From assembly GCA_027924585.1 (NCBI GenBank), contig BSBM01001719.1, positions 32,934,001-32,998,000 on the forward strand: 64,000 nucleotides of DNA, written 5' to 3'. The notes under the pieces are model-generated. The model worked only from the letters and a program-made list of their open reading frames with translations. It had not been told where the DNA came from and made no database searches. Of the stretch, positions 47,938 to 58,828 are shown in pieces. Numbering within the stretch: the stretch's first letter is position 1; every line of letters begins with the position of its first letter. Both the position numbers and the translations under genes were made by a program. This DNA is from Larix kaempferi. Lineage: Eukaryota; Streptophyta; Pinopsida; Pinales; Pinaceae.

Positions 47938-49545
47938 ACGAATGAGGCTAACGTTGAGTTTTTTTCAATTTGTGCTTGTACGAACTAGAATTTGACATGG
48001 TTAGAGTAGACACAAGTGTTATTGGTATGGGAGGGGTTTGAGACTCAAACATAAATCACACAAACAAATATTCGACAATGAAACGATGGAATTATAGAAT
48101 AAATGCATGAAAGTGATGAAAGTGTACCTTTCTTTCGACACCATTTCTACAACATATTTAAGTAATGTTTTTTGGCATTTCTTATGCGAAGTTCTTGATT
48201 TTGAGAAGCATACTAAAAGAATTAGTGTATATTTTAATCATAGGAACCACAATTATTTTGACTCATAGGAATCACAAGTATTTTAATCACATGGACTAAG
48301 TCCCATCAATCCCCCATGCTTAGAGGAAACTGTCCCTAATTATGTTATATATGTGAAAATTATTTCTCAAATGATGTCTAGGACATCCACTTAGCTTGAG
48401 TTGGAAACACAATTTTCTCCGAAGTCTATAAGTGGTAGTAGATTTATGCCTAGTTGTGTATGTGTAGACATCAAGAAGACTATATTCATCCAAGGAGGTT
48501 GAAAAGGTGGAACAATGTCCTAAGGATTATAGATAGAATATTAACCCTTATGATGTGGCCAACGTCAATGAGCATTAAATAGGGCCAACGTTGAAATTTC
48601 CTCAAATTGTTTTAGTATGCACTGAAATTTGACCTGGGAAGACTGTTCGCATGTTTTCACGATATGGGAGGATTTTCATACTCAAATATGAATCACCTAG
48701 CCAATAGTATTATATATCACTGATGACATGCGATTGGCGCCAACATTGTTTTTTTTTCAATTTGTGGTTGTACAGACTGGAATTTGACATGGTTAGAGTA
48801 GACACATGTGTTTATGGTATGGGAGGGGTTTGAGACTCAAACATGACTCACGCAAACAAATATTTGGCAAGCATTAAACACTGGAATTATTGAATAAAGG
48901 CTTGAAAGTGATGAAAGTGTACCTTTCCTTCGACACCTTTTCTACAACATATTTAAGTGAAGTTTTTTGGCATTTCTTATGCGAATTTTTTTATTTTTAG
49001 AAGCATACTAAAGGGTTTGTCCCCGAAGGCCTTGTATGTTTTGATATTTCATTACTAATTTAAAGTAATATTGATCCTTCACTACTATTTTGTAAATTTT
49101 ACACCATATATTTCATAATAGGATGATTTGTCTATATTAGAACTTGAATGTGATTTTGACTCATGGGAATCACATCCTACACCTTATGTCCAATGTATAT
49201 TTTAATCATAGGAATCACAATTATTTTGACTCATAGGAATCACAAGTATTTTAATAACATGTTATAAGTCCTATAAATCCCCCATGCTTAGAGGAAACTG
49301 ACCCTAGTTATGTTATATATGTGAAAATTATTTCTCCAATTATGTCTAGGACATCCACTTAGCTTGAGTTGGAAACACAATTTTCTCCCAAGACTATAAG
49401 TGGTAGTGGATTTACGCCTAGTTGTGTATGTGTAGACATCAAGAGGACTATATTCATCTAAGGAGGTTGAAAAGGTGGAACAATGTCCTAAGGATTATAG
49501 ATAGAAGATTAACCCTTATGATATGGCCAACGTCAATGATATGGC
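47938..49545. repeat. Direct duplication, two main copies plus a diverged third piece
   Basis: 47938-48580 and 48745-49545 align closely (GAATTTGACATGGTTAGAGT, GTACCTTTC.TTCGACACC, CCCCCATGCTTAGAGGAAAC, GAACAATGTCCTAAGGATTA). The second copy has about 157 extra bases (49014-49190). Between them, 48600-48710 is a third, more diverged version of the first 100 bases. Short units ATTTTGACTCATAGGAATCACA recur inside. No coding function seen. Confidence 0.7.
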
Positions 49546-50199
49546 TTCAACTTTATGTAAATACAATAGGTCAGTACCATATGTGGTGAGATTCTAAGTC
49601 TTTGAATACAGTACCATCAAAAGATGTCACCTACAACAAATGCCAAGGGAATTTAGAAGAAACCCTTAGGAAAGTAGTAGCTACCAGAATAAGCAAAAAT
49701 GGGTATGGTTTTAAAGGAATATGGGACTAGGCTAGAAATTTGAATTTAAACTAAAACTAAAACATCACACTTTATTGCATCTACTATCAAGAAACCCTAT
49801 GAATTTACTTCACCCTTTTCAAGTCCTACAAATTTGAGGAAGAAAGAGGAATCACTCATTGTACACATGTCCCTAAAGTAATAATACTCTAAAGTAGCAA
49901 AAATCATGATTCTAGACTATTTTTGTGGCCCCCATGGCCTCCTTCAATCCTACCATATCCAACATATTAATCCTTCTATACTCAAGAAAATGTATTTGAA
50001 GAACATAAGAAGTTACCTCCCCTTTGAAACATATATCACTCCACCGAGGTTGTTTGTGGTTCTTTCCTCCCTAACTTTCATGCATATTGTACCTTGCAAA
50101 CAGAGACTACAAACTCGATAGAGTGGTGAATCATACAAGTTTTGGAGGATGGAAAAATTTGGCCTACTACACATCTTAATTTGGTGGTACATAAGGAAG
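49546..50199 (+). other. Degenerate sequence upstream of gypsy RT remnant
   Basis: No clear gene. By position it may be the decayed protease and linker region of the plus-strand gypsy element whose reverse transcriptase follows, but I see no protease signature. Confidence 0.35.
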
Positions 50200-52110
50200 A
50201 GTGATGTGAGTCAAATTAGACCTAACACATCTCCTTATGCAACTTCCAATTTGGTAGTACATAAGTGTAACATGAGTAGCTTTATACTGATGACCATCTT
50301 GATCATCTCAAGGGGGACAAGTACTTCATCAAGATAAATCTATCTTTAAGCCATCACCAAATTTAATTAGAACCCACATCTGTATGGAAGTTAGTTTTTA
50401 AGACCAAGTTTGATCTCTATGAGTGGTTGGAAATTATTTCCTTTGAACTCACTAATACCCTTGATATCTTCAATCAAATCCTCAATGACTGTTGGGAAGA
50501 TTAATTTTCTAATTAATTAAATAGCTAAAAATACCAGAACATAAATTATTAACCCGAGGATGTCTTTTATTTCAAAGCTATCGTGCAAGATCTATGCAAG
50601 CACAATTTCTACCTGACACTGTTGATCTATTGGTATGAAATCAAAACTCTTTGTAAACTAGATCACACCTTCTTGAAAATAAATCAAACCTCAAACCTAT
50701 TCATAAAACTAACCTATAAATCTAATCACACTTCAAACAAAATCAATTCTTATGAAGCAAGACCTAATTGCATAAATCTAAAAGAAATGTTATGTTGGCC
50801 AACGATCTATCAAAAAGAAATTAACATGAAAACAACAATGATAAATCTAATGAATGAAATCATGAACTAAATAATAAACAAATCTACAAAATAACAATCA
50901 ACACTATCAGCATCTGCCCAGGGAAGAGTTCCCTTCCTCCACTGAGCAGAGTTGGATCTCCACAATGAAAGTCTACAACTCCATAATTAAGAAACTGCCA
51001 GCATGTATTATCATAATGAAATCATTACAACAAAGCCTGGATCAAATTCTACATCATAAAATTGCTTGCTCTCCTCCCCCCTCATACATGAGAATGATTA
51101 CATATTTATATTTATACATAAAAATCTCTCATGAGAATGAGAAACCAAAATCCCAACTTGGAATATGTTTCAACAAATTTGCTAATTTGAAAACCAATCG
51201 TAACTACAAATCTGTGAATTACATGTTTAGGGAATGAGGTATATATCTCAAACCGTGGCTTTGTTTGGCAATTTCCTCTCAATGTTGGTAATTGAGGTCG
51301 TTATGCACAAAACCCATGTCCCAGATTTTCGAGATTCTGCTGCATCTGCTCGAAAATAGCGACGCAAATCAATGTGTTCTTATCTGGCATATGTTTTTTT
51401 GTTGGAACCGTTCGATCATGAGCTGGAGGCTGCCATGTTGGACTTGGGCACAAATTGAAATCACAAATCCACATAATCAATCCTGGAAATGAAACTATGT
51501 TGTGAATATCCATGTGGACATGTGCTAGTATGCCAACTGTGGAGGCTTGAACCATGAGTGCTACTGCTGTTAATATGAAAAATCACTCCACAAACCATCA
51601 TCAGTAAAATCATGCATAATAGTCTTCAATTTATCAAAAATAAAGGAAAATAATCATGACTAACCACTAAAGCATCAATGGGATTAATATGGTATTTTAT
51701 GGGCAGTTACAGCGAATGGATGGAAAATGTAATGATAAATGGATAATAATAGGAAGAAGAGGGATGAAATATATGTCGATAAGAGATGAAAATATGGACA
51801 AATCCGTGACCCAACAATGACATATTCCACTGAGTACATCTTAGTAAGTTTATGTTGTTCTTTAATTGGATGACATTTTTGTTTTCTAATAGAACCTGCT
51901 ATGATATTTTATAGCATGTCAAAATATTTTCGTACTTATTTTTCCAACAGAAATAGAAAGCAAAAATTAAAAAGCCATTCTTTGGCCAAACGTTTGTCCA
52001 ATACTTGGGTTTTATGACCAATATATAATAGAGGAGAGGGGTTCACATAGATTCAATCAATTTTTTGGATTTAAAGGACCCATCAATACCTACCAACACT
52101 GAATATATGA
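50200..52110 (+). pseudogene. Ty3/gypsy reverse transcriptase remnant, split by a solo LTR
   Basis: Plus-strand translation gives 'SQIRPNTSPYATSNLVVHK', then after a gap 'LDHLKGDKYFIKINLSLSHHQI', a stop, 'VWKLVFKTKFDLYEWLEI', and 'TNTLDIFNQILND' ending at 50489. After the solo LTR the frame resumes ('IFH', stop, 'VHLSKFMLFFNWMTFLFSN', 'KPFFGQTFVQYLGFYDQ'). These follow the gypsy RT order IRPSxSP, LxGAKYFSKIDL, [35 protein letters not shown]. The catalytic box is 'FNWMTF' in place of Y-L-D-D-I. The piece between IRPNTSP and LDHLKG is shortened. Long dead. Confidence 0.7.
50490..51816. repeat. Solo LTR (1327 bp) with ATGAC target duplication
   Basis: Starts TGTTGGG and ends CCCAACA (7-bp perfect inverted termini), flanked by ATGAC at 50485-50489 and 51817-51821. 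It lies inside the gypsy RT remnant, whose reading resumes on the other side. No primer site, polypurine tract or second LTR is present. Open frames inside (50583-50870, 51301-51555) are therefore incidental. Confidence 0.85.
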
Positions 52111-52119
52111 TGGGAGGCC

Positions 52120-52600
52120 GCGGGTTCCATTTTCACATTGAAACCGAGAGAATGCAGGAAACATTTGCATAGTTAACCGAACTTTGAGCCCCTATGTTCC
52201 ATATGCACAAACCCCAATCGTGCGCTAGACTTGTCACAACTTGCGCGTTTGATTTGCAGGACTCTGAGACCCTGTGTTCCATATGCACAGACCCCATGCC
52301 CTAGACCTGTCACAACGGAGCAAAGGATATCGTGCTAACCATATCACAACAAAGCATAGGAGTGTCATTTCATCAAGGATCGATTAGAGGAGACCGTGAT
52401 AGCACTCATTTCATCGAGAATTGAGCATAGGAGACTGATGATATTGGGGAGACCGTGATACCCATCATTCTATATAGCATCGAGCAGAGGATACTTAGGA
52501 GATTGTGCTATCCCTCATTTCGTCCAACATCGAGAAGAGGAGAACGTGCTAGTAGAGGAGATTGCACTAGCCTCACAATGTCAGGAAATTTGGTAAGTTC
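52120..52600. repeat. Imperfect tandem repeats
   Basis: Two copies of a unit with period about 79: GTTCCATATGCACA.ACCCCA ... CTAGAC.TGTCACAAC at 52197 and 52276. Then loose repeats of AGGAGACCGTGATA..CATCATT..ATCGAG between 52385 and 52580. No coding evidence. Confidence 0.55.
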
Positions 52601-54420
52601 ATCAATTGCATTGTTTATTTCTACAGAGTCCATAACCTTAATTTTCCACACACGTTTGGCATATTAGTTCAATTCGGTTGGGGATAGGGTTACACTTTCT
52701 TGGGCATACCCGTACCTTGACGATTTATGTTATACGATAAATTATATTTCGTATCATTTGTGTACCTTGACGATTTCCCATGTATATTATGCGTTATGAT
52801 CTCAACATATCTATATTTGGATATCAATAGTTATAGGGCTCTCTCATTCCACAAGGCCCACATATAGGGTTTCCTTATTTCATCTAGACTCGTACAGAAT
52901 TATTAAACATGAGCCTTTTCTTTTGACAATTCCTTCATGGAATGTTGCGGGATTTGGTCTTGCTTTGTCCTTATTTTGGGCATACTCATGTTATAGGCTC
53001 TAGGTTAGCATTGAAAACAACGGTATAAACCAACACAATTCCTATTTTAGCTTACAAACAAGCAATACATTGTAAAATATAGTTGAAAATGATGAATGCA
53101 ATAACTTTCTAACTCAAATTACACTTGCTAACCAAGAACAAAATCTTAGCTATTAAAGTGCTTATTTAACAAGATATTAAGACATATCTTATTTATTCCA
53201 AAATAATGTCTAGAGATACTTCCTTTAATGAATTTTGAAAACCCTCCAAAGACATCACCAAGACTTACAACTATATATTGTTACCTCTAGTCCCTAAAGG
53301 ATTCTTAAAAGAAAGAAAATAAAAATATTCAAATTTGGCAGAATAGAATAAATGTTGTTATCAAACTATACCTAAGTTTAATGTCCTCTTAGAGAATGGT
53401 TCTAGATATCACTTCCCCAGAACTATACAAACAAAGAAAACACCCACCTAAGATCTTCTAAAAAAAAGGATGAATTCAAATACCATAGCCCTCCATCTAG
53501 TAGAATTACACTCCAACAAAACAGGAGGAGGAAATTCCATGAACCTCTTACCCAACACATCAAAGAAAATTCCAAATTTCTGTTGCAAAATAAGAAGAAA
53601 ACCCACATGCTTTTTACCATCCCATCCTTATAGAGCTAATTGAGGTGAAGTCATGTGATCTTGAATAAATAGAAGATTGATGCATCATCCTAAGCATTAG
53701 TTCAAATGCATAGAATTGTGGGTTTACCACTTGTATTGTGATATCGATGGATTTATTTAGTAACATCGAGTGGTTTAAAACTTTGAGAAGGGCTACAAAA
53801 TTCCTTTTCCCTCCTATTTTTTCAAACTATTGCATACTTACAATTGAAATCCTTATTATCCATTTCATCAACCTTTGTATTTAATGATCTTAGAATATGA
53901 AAAAAATCGACAATTTTGAAACCTTGTATGGGATTTTGAATTCAAGAAAGAATCCTATCCAAGTGTTGGTGTTTGATTAAGGTTTTAGAGACCATGTGGT
54001 GTAATTAAACCACCAAGCCTTTGGCCCCTATCATCTCCTTAATGCTTTGATTCTTCATTATTAGTATTTATTTCCATAGTGTTAAGCCTTCATCCTATTT
54101 ATCTAATGTCTCACCACTCAAGTAAACATTTTTTCTTGATTTCCTTTGGATTCCCATGTCCCACACCAACCACCCTTAAAACAAATTTATATTAATTAAT
54201 TACTTAAATTCATAATCGATTATGATAATTTAAAATTTTATATTAATTTTTTTCCAATTTTCAATTTTATTTAAAATTATTTACAATTTCATTTATAATA
54301 ATTTAATAAATTTAAATAAATTAAACCACTAAATGATCGAATACACATGCAGTATTTTCAGGTGAATCTATTTAAAATTTCACATAATATGAAGTTGTGA
54401 GCATGGATGACCTTGAGTAT
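52601..54420. other. No recognisable gene
   Basis: AT-rich. GTACCTTGACGATTT occurs twice (about 52710 and 52765). Short ORFs such as 53423-53620 (minus) have no motif. No LTR or terminal repeat was identified. Confidence 0.6.
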
Positions 54421-54545
54421 GCAAAATACAATATTATGATGGTAATGAAGTCACCATCATTATGAGACAATATTATGGTGGTAATGATCTCACCATCATT
54501 ATGAGACAATATTATGAGACAATATTATGAGACAAGATCATGAAT
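54421..54545. repeat. Short tandem and inverted repeat (ATTATGAGACAAT units)
   Basis: The block ATTATGATGGTAATGAAGTCACCATCATTATGAGACAAT is repeated with small changes, followed by three units of ATTATGAGACAAT/G. ATGATGGTAATG..GTCACCATCAT is itself a near-palindrome. Confidence 0.65.
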
Positions 54546-55449
54546 TGGATAAGGATGCACTATGCATACATGAGATGGATACAAATGCTAATTGTTTGTA
54601 GAGCTGTTTCTTAGATGAACTTATTGCCACAAGAGCTTATGAGACACACATTCCCAAGTTCTCTTATGAGACTGCAATATGTACACTTACCTTCCCCTTT
54701 ATGGTAGGTCTTATTACATGTGATCCTAAAGCTTCATAGTTCAAATAGCTCCATAGATAGATATTTCCAAAATAGCAATGAAACCCCTAAAATTATAAGT
54801 CCTTATTTTTTTGAAAATTGTTGGGATATTCTTAAAATACTAACCTCTCAAATAGAAGAACTTAACACCATATATCCTCATGAAAGGATTCATGTAATTA
54901 GTAATAACAGGATGAAATTGGATGGGGATTCAAATCTAAATCTGACTCAGGAAATGTCTTGAAGAAACCAGGAACTTAACCGACAGTCCCATGTTTCAAG
55001 AATTTAATGCTAGTAAATTACTCACAATTGTTACAACATCAAGTAAATTAGGTAACACACATATATAGTGAAGTTTATAGACCTGTGGGTTCTGTAAAAG
55101 TTGGAAATCCTGTGATAGCTAAAGAGTCTTATTTATTAGACTGGAAATTATGGTAGCTAGTACTTTAAGATGACAAGTTCCCAGGAAAATCCTAGCAACA
55201 AATGTTTAGTCCCTATCCTCATCAACATGATCTCTATAGAAGATTACACTCTCCTTTGGTAATGGTATTCCCCCCATACTCTAAAACTACCAACAAGATA
55301 AGAATGTGCCCCCCCTAAAGAAAATGTAACTCACATGCAAGGAACTCTACCTCTTAACCTAATGTTTATTTTTCTTGATGTTGAATTATATGTCATTGAT
55401 ATGCCCTTATTTGATTTTTAGCTAATTATATATCTAATTTGATCGACTG
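54546..55449. other. Upstream region of the SET-domain gene; no clear feature
   Basis: An 80-codon ORF at 54720-54962 has no recognisable motif. I cannot place a promoter. An upstream exon of the SET gene may be hidden here, since its first recognised exon could begin at the acceptor-like CATATAG ending at 55465. Confidence 0.4.
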
Positions 55450-55470
55450 AAAGTAGAACCATATAGGTAC

Positions 55471-56194
55471 ATGTCATATATTTCTTCGTCGATTGAGGGA
55501 AGCTCAGGAAAAACAGAAGGAAATGTGTTTGCATCTAGTAGATCTGATAGGCAAAGAACGACCAGAGGTGAAAAGGTCAAAAGAAAATTCCATAGACGTA
55601 TGGATTTTTTTCTTGTCGAAGGAGGATATGCTCCAATGAGCATAGAAGACATTGAGGTGCCACTCGGGTATCAACATTTGTTGAAACAATGGGTACCTAA
55701 GAATTTTCCTCCATTTAACACTAACTTCAGGGTCGACAATCGGATATATCGCATTGCACCATCCTCACTACATGGCCTGGGGATATTTTCCATGGATCGA
55801 ATAACTATAAAATACAATACAAATATTGAATTGATGGACTGTGTCGTACCATGTTATGAATACAACGATTGGATTGTGTTGGTCCGGTACATGCGAAGTA
55901 TGCGGAGATATGCACTCGCCGCAAATTATATACATGTAAAAGACAACAATAAAAATAAGAGGGAGACTATCTATATTGATGGAAGGCCTAAAGCTTCTGG
56001 AAATATTGCAGGGTTTATAAATAGCACACGAACTAGAACAAAAAACAAGCAACCAAATTGTCTATTTGAGGTAGGCGAAGGAAATCGGGTAGTTGTGTGT
56101 GCAATAAAAAAGATAGATCTTGGGGAAGAGTTACTAGCGGAGAGTTACTAGTGGATTACCATTTGAATCGAGTAGATACATCGAATAATGTTGT
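55471..56194 (+). pseudogene. SET-domain exon (putative lysine methyltransferase), frameshifted near its end
   Basis: ATG at 55471 opens 226 codons. Residues 25-45 are strongly basic. The SET-domain signatures are in order: 'SSLHGLGIFSMDRI' (99-112, SAM-binding H-G-x-G), 'YIDGRPKASGNIAGFINS' (168-185, matching G-N-x-x-R-F-I-N-H but with Gly for Arg and Ser for His), 'QPNC' (194-197), and 'IDLGEELL' (215-222, the G-E-E-L motif that precedes the catalytic D-Y). There the sequence has a 14-bp direct duplication (56127-56140 and 56141-56154), which puts a TAG after 'AESY'. After the second copy the expected 'VDYHLNRVD' is readable in the original frame, up to a donor at GTGAGT (56195). Known SET enzymes methylate lysines on histones or other proteins; activity here is doubtful. 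Confidence 0.75.
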
Positions 56195-56309
56195 GTGAGT
56201 ACTTATGAAACACCTACTTACACCTATTTATGCAACACCTATTTATATTTTTTTTTCTTAAATAATGTATTAAATATTTCGTGGTTCTAATGTCATTGTA
56301 TCATGGCAG

Positions 56310-56693
56310 GCTGATCGTGGGAAAGAAATTGCCTCGGAACAAGTAAACAATTAACAATTTTGTTTTTCATTTAACATGGATTTTATTATTTGTCTATATA
56401 ATTTTATATTTGTGGCGATCAGTTTTTTGTTATCTTTACTGTTTTTTTTATATTTCGCAGTTTTAATTATGTTATAATGTGGCAGGATGATCGAGGAAAA
56501 GAAAAATCCTCAGAACCAGTAAAAAATAAACAATTTTAATTTACATTTACTCTAAAATTTATTATTAGTATGTATAATGTTACTTGTTTGGCAATAATTA
56601 TTTTTATCTTCAACAATTTTTTAAATATTTCACAGTTCTAATTATATTATAATGTGGCAGGATGATCGTGGAAAAAGGTCAGCCGTAGAAACT
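56310..56693 (+). repeat. Three tandem ~175-bp units each with a 33-bp mini-exon
   Basis: The sequence GGCAG|GATGATCG.GGAAA...|GTAAA occurs three times: exons 56310-56342, 56486-56518 and 56661-56693, spaced 176 and 175 bases. Each is exactly 33 bases between an AG acceptor and a GTAAA donor, so adding or skipping one keeps the frame. In one frame they encode ADRGKEIASEQ, DDRGKEKSSEP and DDRGKRSAVET. The flanking intron sequence (TATTTC.CAGTTCTAATTAT..TATAATGTGGCAG) is duplicated with them. A fourth, weaker relative may start the next exon (CATGATGCTCGTGATTCG, 56838). Confidence 0.75.
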
Positions 56694-56821
56694 GTAAACC
56701 AGTGAGGATTTCGACTTATATTTACCGTTAATTATATTATTTGGTTATATAATCTTATTTCTATGCCAATCAGTTATTTTATTTTTTTAGAAAACGGAAA
56801 TAACACTTTTTTTGTTTAAAT

Positions 56822-57019
56822 ATGTATTCCACGGGCCATGATGCTCGTGATTCGCTTGGCGAAGTAGATTTGTACTCATCCCCCAACCCAAAGATACTAA
56901 TATATAAAAAGATCAATAAAGCCAACATGGAACTTGATCGATTGTTAGACATTGTGGATCAAACTCCTGAAATCGAGGAAGGGATCTTTCAACTTATAAC
57001 ACAACTTAACACATATAAA
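56822..57019 (+). pseudogene. Internal exon of the SET/En-Spm gene
   Basis: Open for about 66 codons and ending at a GTAATA donor (57020). Encodes 'GHDARDSLGEVDLYSSPNPK' and then a helical, acidic stretch 'MELDRLLDIVDQTPEIEEG'. No domain recognised. The acceptor is uncertain. Confidence 0.45.
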
Positions 57020-57126
57020 GTAATAACCATAATTTAAAGTGATTTTTATTTTGAATAACAATTGTGATAGTTTTTTTTTTTAATTTTACGTTACCTAAAC
57101 AAAGAAAAATTTTCCTTTCTTATACA

Positions 57127-57466
57127 AAGATTTTTGCAACCTGTGGAGCCCGACATGCATGGTGTCGGTAGTAGTAGGGCTACGCAAATGCCACGTATTC
57201 TGGACACAGGAGCTCGTATTCCTTCTAGCTTATTTAGTTCTCCACCTTCCATGCCTGTAGTGGGTATCCATGACACAGACACCCAGAGAGCCACACAGCC
57301 AAGCGCTGGAGGTGCTAACAGAGATGAGGTTGATGATTTGGCTGATTATATGGTTTCATTTCCTGGAGAGAGACGTGTTACCTCCACAGGGACCCTTTCA
57401 GGGACATTTATGGTTAATGATGAAGGACTTCCATTAAAGCAAGTAAAGCTGCTAGGTAATTTTTAA
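57127..57466 (+). pseudogene. Linker exon rich in Ser/Pro/Thr
   Basis: About 110 codons starting 'LQPVEPDMHGVGSSRATQMP'. Low-complexity middle ('SSLFSSPPSMP'), then 'VDDLADYMVSFPGERRVTST' and 'MVNDEGLPLKQVKLLGNF'. In plant En/Spm-type proteins a segment of the form 'V.FN..G.P.G....L...LG' precedes the conserved domain, and this fits. Confidence 0.5.
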
Positions 57467-57530
57467 TAATTTACTTGTTTCATGTTGTCCATCTCAAACA
57501 TAAATCATCTGGATTATTATTTTTAGATTA

Positions 57531-58503
57531 ATGATGATATATTTCTTGTGTGTGGGAAACAATTATTTTTATACGAACTTGGAGACCAAGGCGTTGTTGA
57601 TTTTTGGGCCCACCATACGCATGAGGTGGAATTCACAGAATTCCAAACTCAAAAAAGAACTTTTGGATTATGTGGAAGGTCTCTTTGGGGTAAACACATT
57701 TAATAGAGATGCGGTCAGCTCTACAGCTGGCCAACATTTAATGTTAGTTTTTCAGAATTTACTTCAATCTGATATAGGATCTTAACTGAGAGAATAACAT
57801 GTACAACATATCAATCATGGACACAATAATGCAAGCACACAAGAGACACAGAGTTTCACTGGGGAAAACCAATAAGGTGAAAAACCCCGCAACTTCCTCA
57901 AAGATAGAAAGAGCAATGATACAACCAAAGTACAAGAGATAGTCTTCTCCTAGCAGATGATCCTCCTCCTCACAAGTGCGCCACTTTCTGAGAGAGATAG
58001 AAGTGAGTAATGAGGGATCAAATAGAGATCTCCCGATCTCTATTTATACTTGTCTTGTCCTTCCCAATAAACTAATGGGACCGACTTGTCTAGCTTAGCC
58101 TAATAACCCATGGTTAACTTAATCTGGGCCGACCCCACACTTGGTGGTCTAATAACCCATTTACCCACATGACTCATACAGGGCTGACCCCATCAAGGTG
58201 GTTTAATAACCCACCAAGTATAAGTTACGACACTTACAATATAAATAACGACACTTCCGTATAGAGGAATAATAACATCTCTATAGGAATACAAACACTT
58301 CCGTATAGAGGAATAATAACATCTCTATAGGAATACAATACACATGGGTAAAATACATTCCAAAGTTACATATACATCAACATTTAAAATATACCCGCGA
58401 CACTTATAGGTTTCACTTGGAGAAGAACCCTAGGTACGAGCGCCCTCTCATGATTCCAGAGAGGGAGTGGAAGGCACTTATTGAGGATGCAAAAGAGAAG
58501 TAA
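57531..58503 (+). pseudogene. Ptta/En/Spm-type (Transposase_24-like) domain, interrupted by a solo LTR
   Basis: The first part reads 'WNSQNSKLKKELLDYVEGLF', 'NTFNRDAVSSTAGQHLMLVF', 'QNLLQSDIGS'. A TAA (in the left copy of the target duplication) and the solo LTR (57787-58376) follow. Then the frame resumes with 'HLKYTRDTYRFHLEKNPRYE' and 'RPLMIPEREWKALIEDAKEK'. The second part matches the plant transposase (Ptta/En/Spm) pattern: Y-R-x-x-L-x-K-N, then P-x-x-I-x-x-x-x-W-x-x-L-I. Such proteins accompany TnpD-type transposases in CACTA elements and may bind element ends. A donor-like GTAATT follows at 58500. Confidence 0.65.
57787..58376 (-). repeat. Solo LTR (~590 bp) inside the En/Spm-type exon
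   Basis: TGAGAG ... ATACA, flanked by TTAAC (57782-57786) and TCAAC (58377-58381), a 5-bp duplication with one C-to-T change. Removing it restores reading of the exon on both sides. It carries a TATA-like TATAAATAG on the minus strand (58049-58041), an 11-bp inverted repeat with 4-base loop (AAATAGAGATC-tccc-GATCTCTATTT, 58020-58045), and a 44-bp tandem duplication (58251-58294, 58295-58338). Minus orientation is inferred from the TATA box. Confidence 0.7.
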
Positions 58504-58580
58504 TTAATAAAATAAGGAAAGACACTACCTGGTCCCACAGGGTAAAATACATCTTGAATTCATTACCTTCAACTTTATTT

Positions 58581-58740
58581 AGATCTAAAAAAAAGTGTGG
58601 TGCATAACATACTCGAAACTTTTGATGATAGGTTTCCTGACACTTCGAAGGCAACAAAAGCAAGGATTTCCAAACATGGACTACACAAGCTAGGCCAAGG
58701 CGGCTACTTGAAGTTACAATCACGAATTGTAATTACCCAA
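58581..58740 (+). pseudogene. En/Spm-type exon, continuation
   Basis: After a TTTATTTAG acceptor, one frame reads 'KSVVHNILETFDDRFPDTSK' and 'KHGLHKLGQGGYLKLQSRIV'. In plant Transposase_24-type proteins a stretch of the form N-K-x-x-R-x-x-x-x-x-x-H-x-x-G-x-x-x-Y follows the domain above, and this agrees ('TKARISKHGLHKLGQGGY'). Confidence 0.55.
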
Positions 58741-58828
58741 ATACCTTAACAATATCATTTTTATTGTCTTGCAACTTTTGGGTAATTGCAGCCAATAACA
58801 TAAAAAAATGCATACTCTTATGCAATGC

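Noticed and set aside
51301-51555. 84-codon minus-strand frame with Cys/His residues
   Set aside because: Inside the solo LTR 50490-51816; no domain pattern and no neighbouring exon.
57531-57700. Alternative frame 'IFLVCGKQLFLYELGDQGVV' as the true coding frame
   Set aside because: It is open but matches no En/Spm pattern, while the other frame continues into the conserved 'YRFHLEKN' part after the solo LTR.
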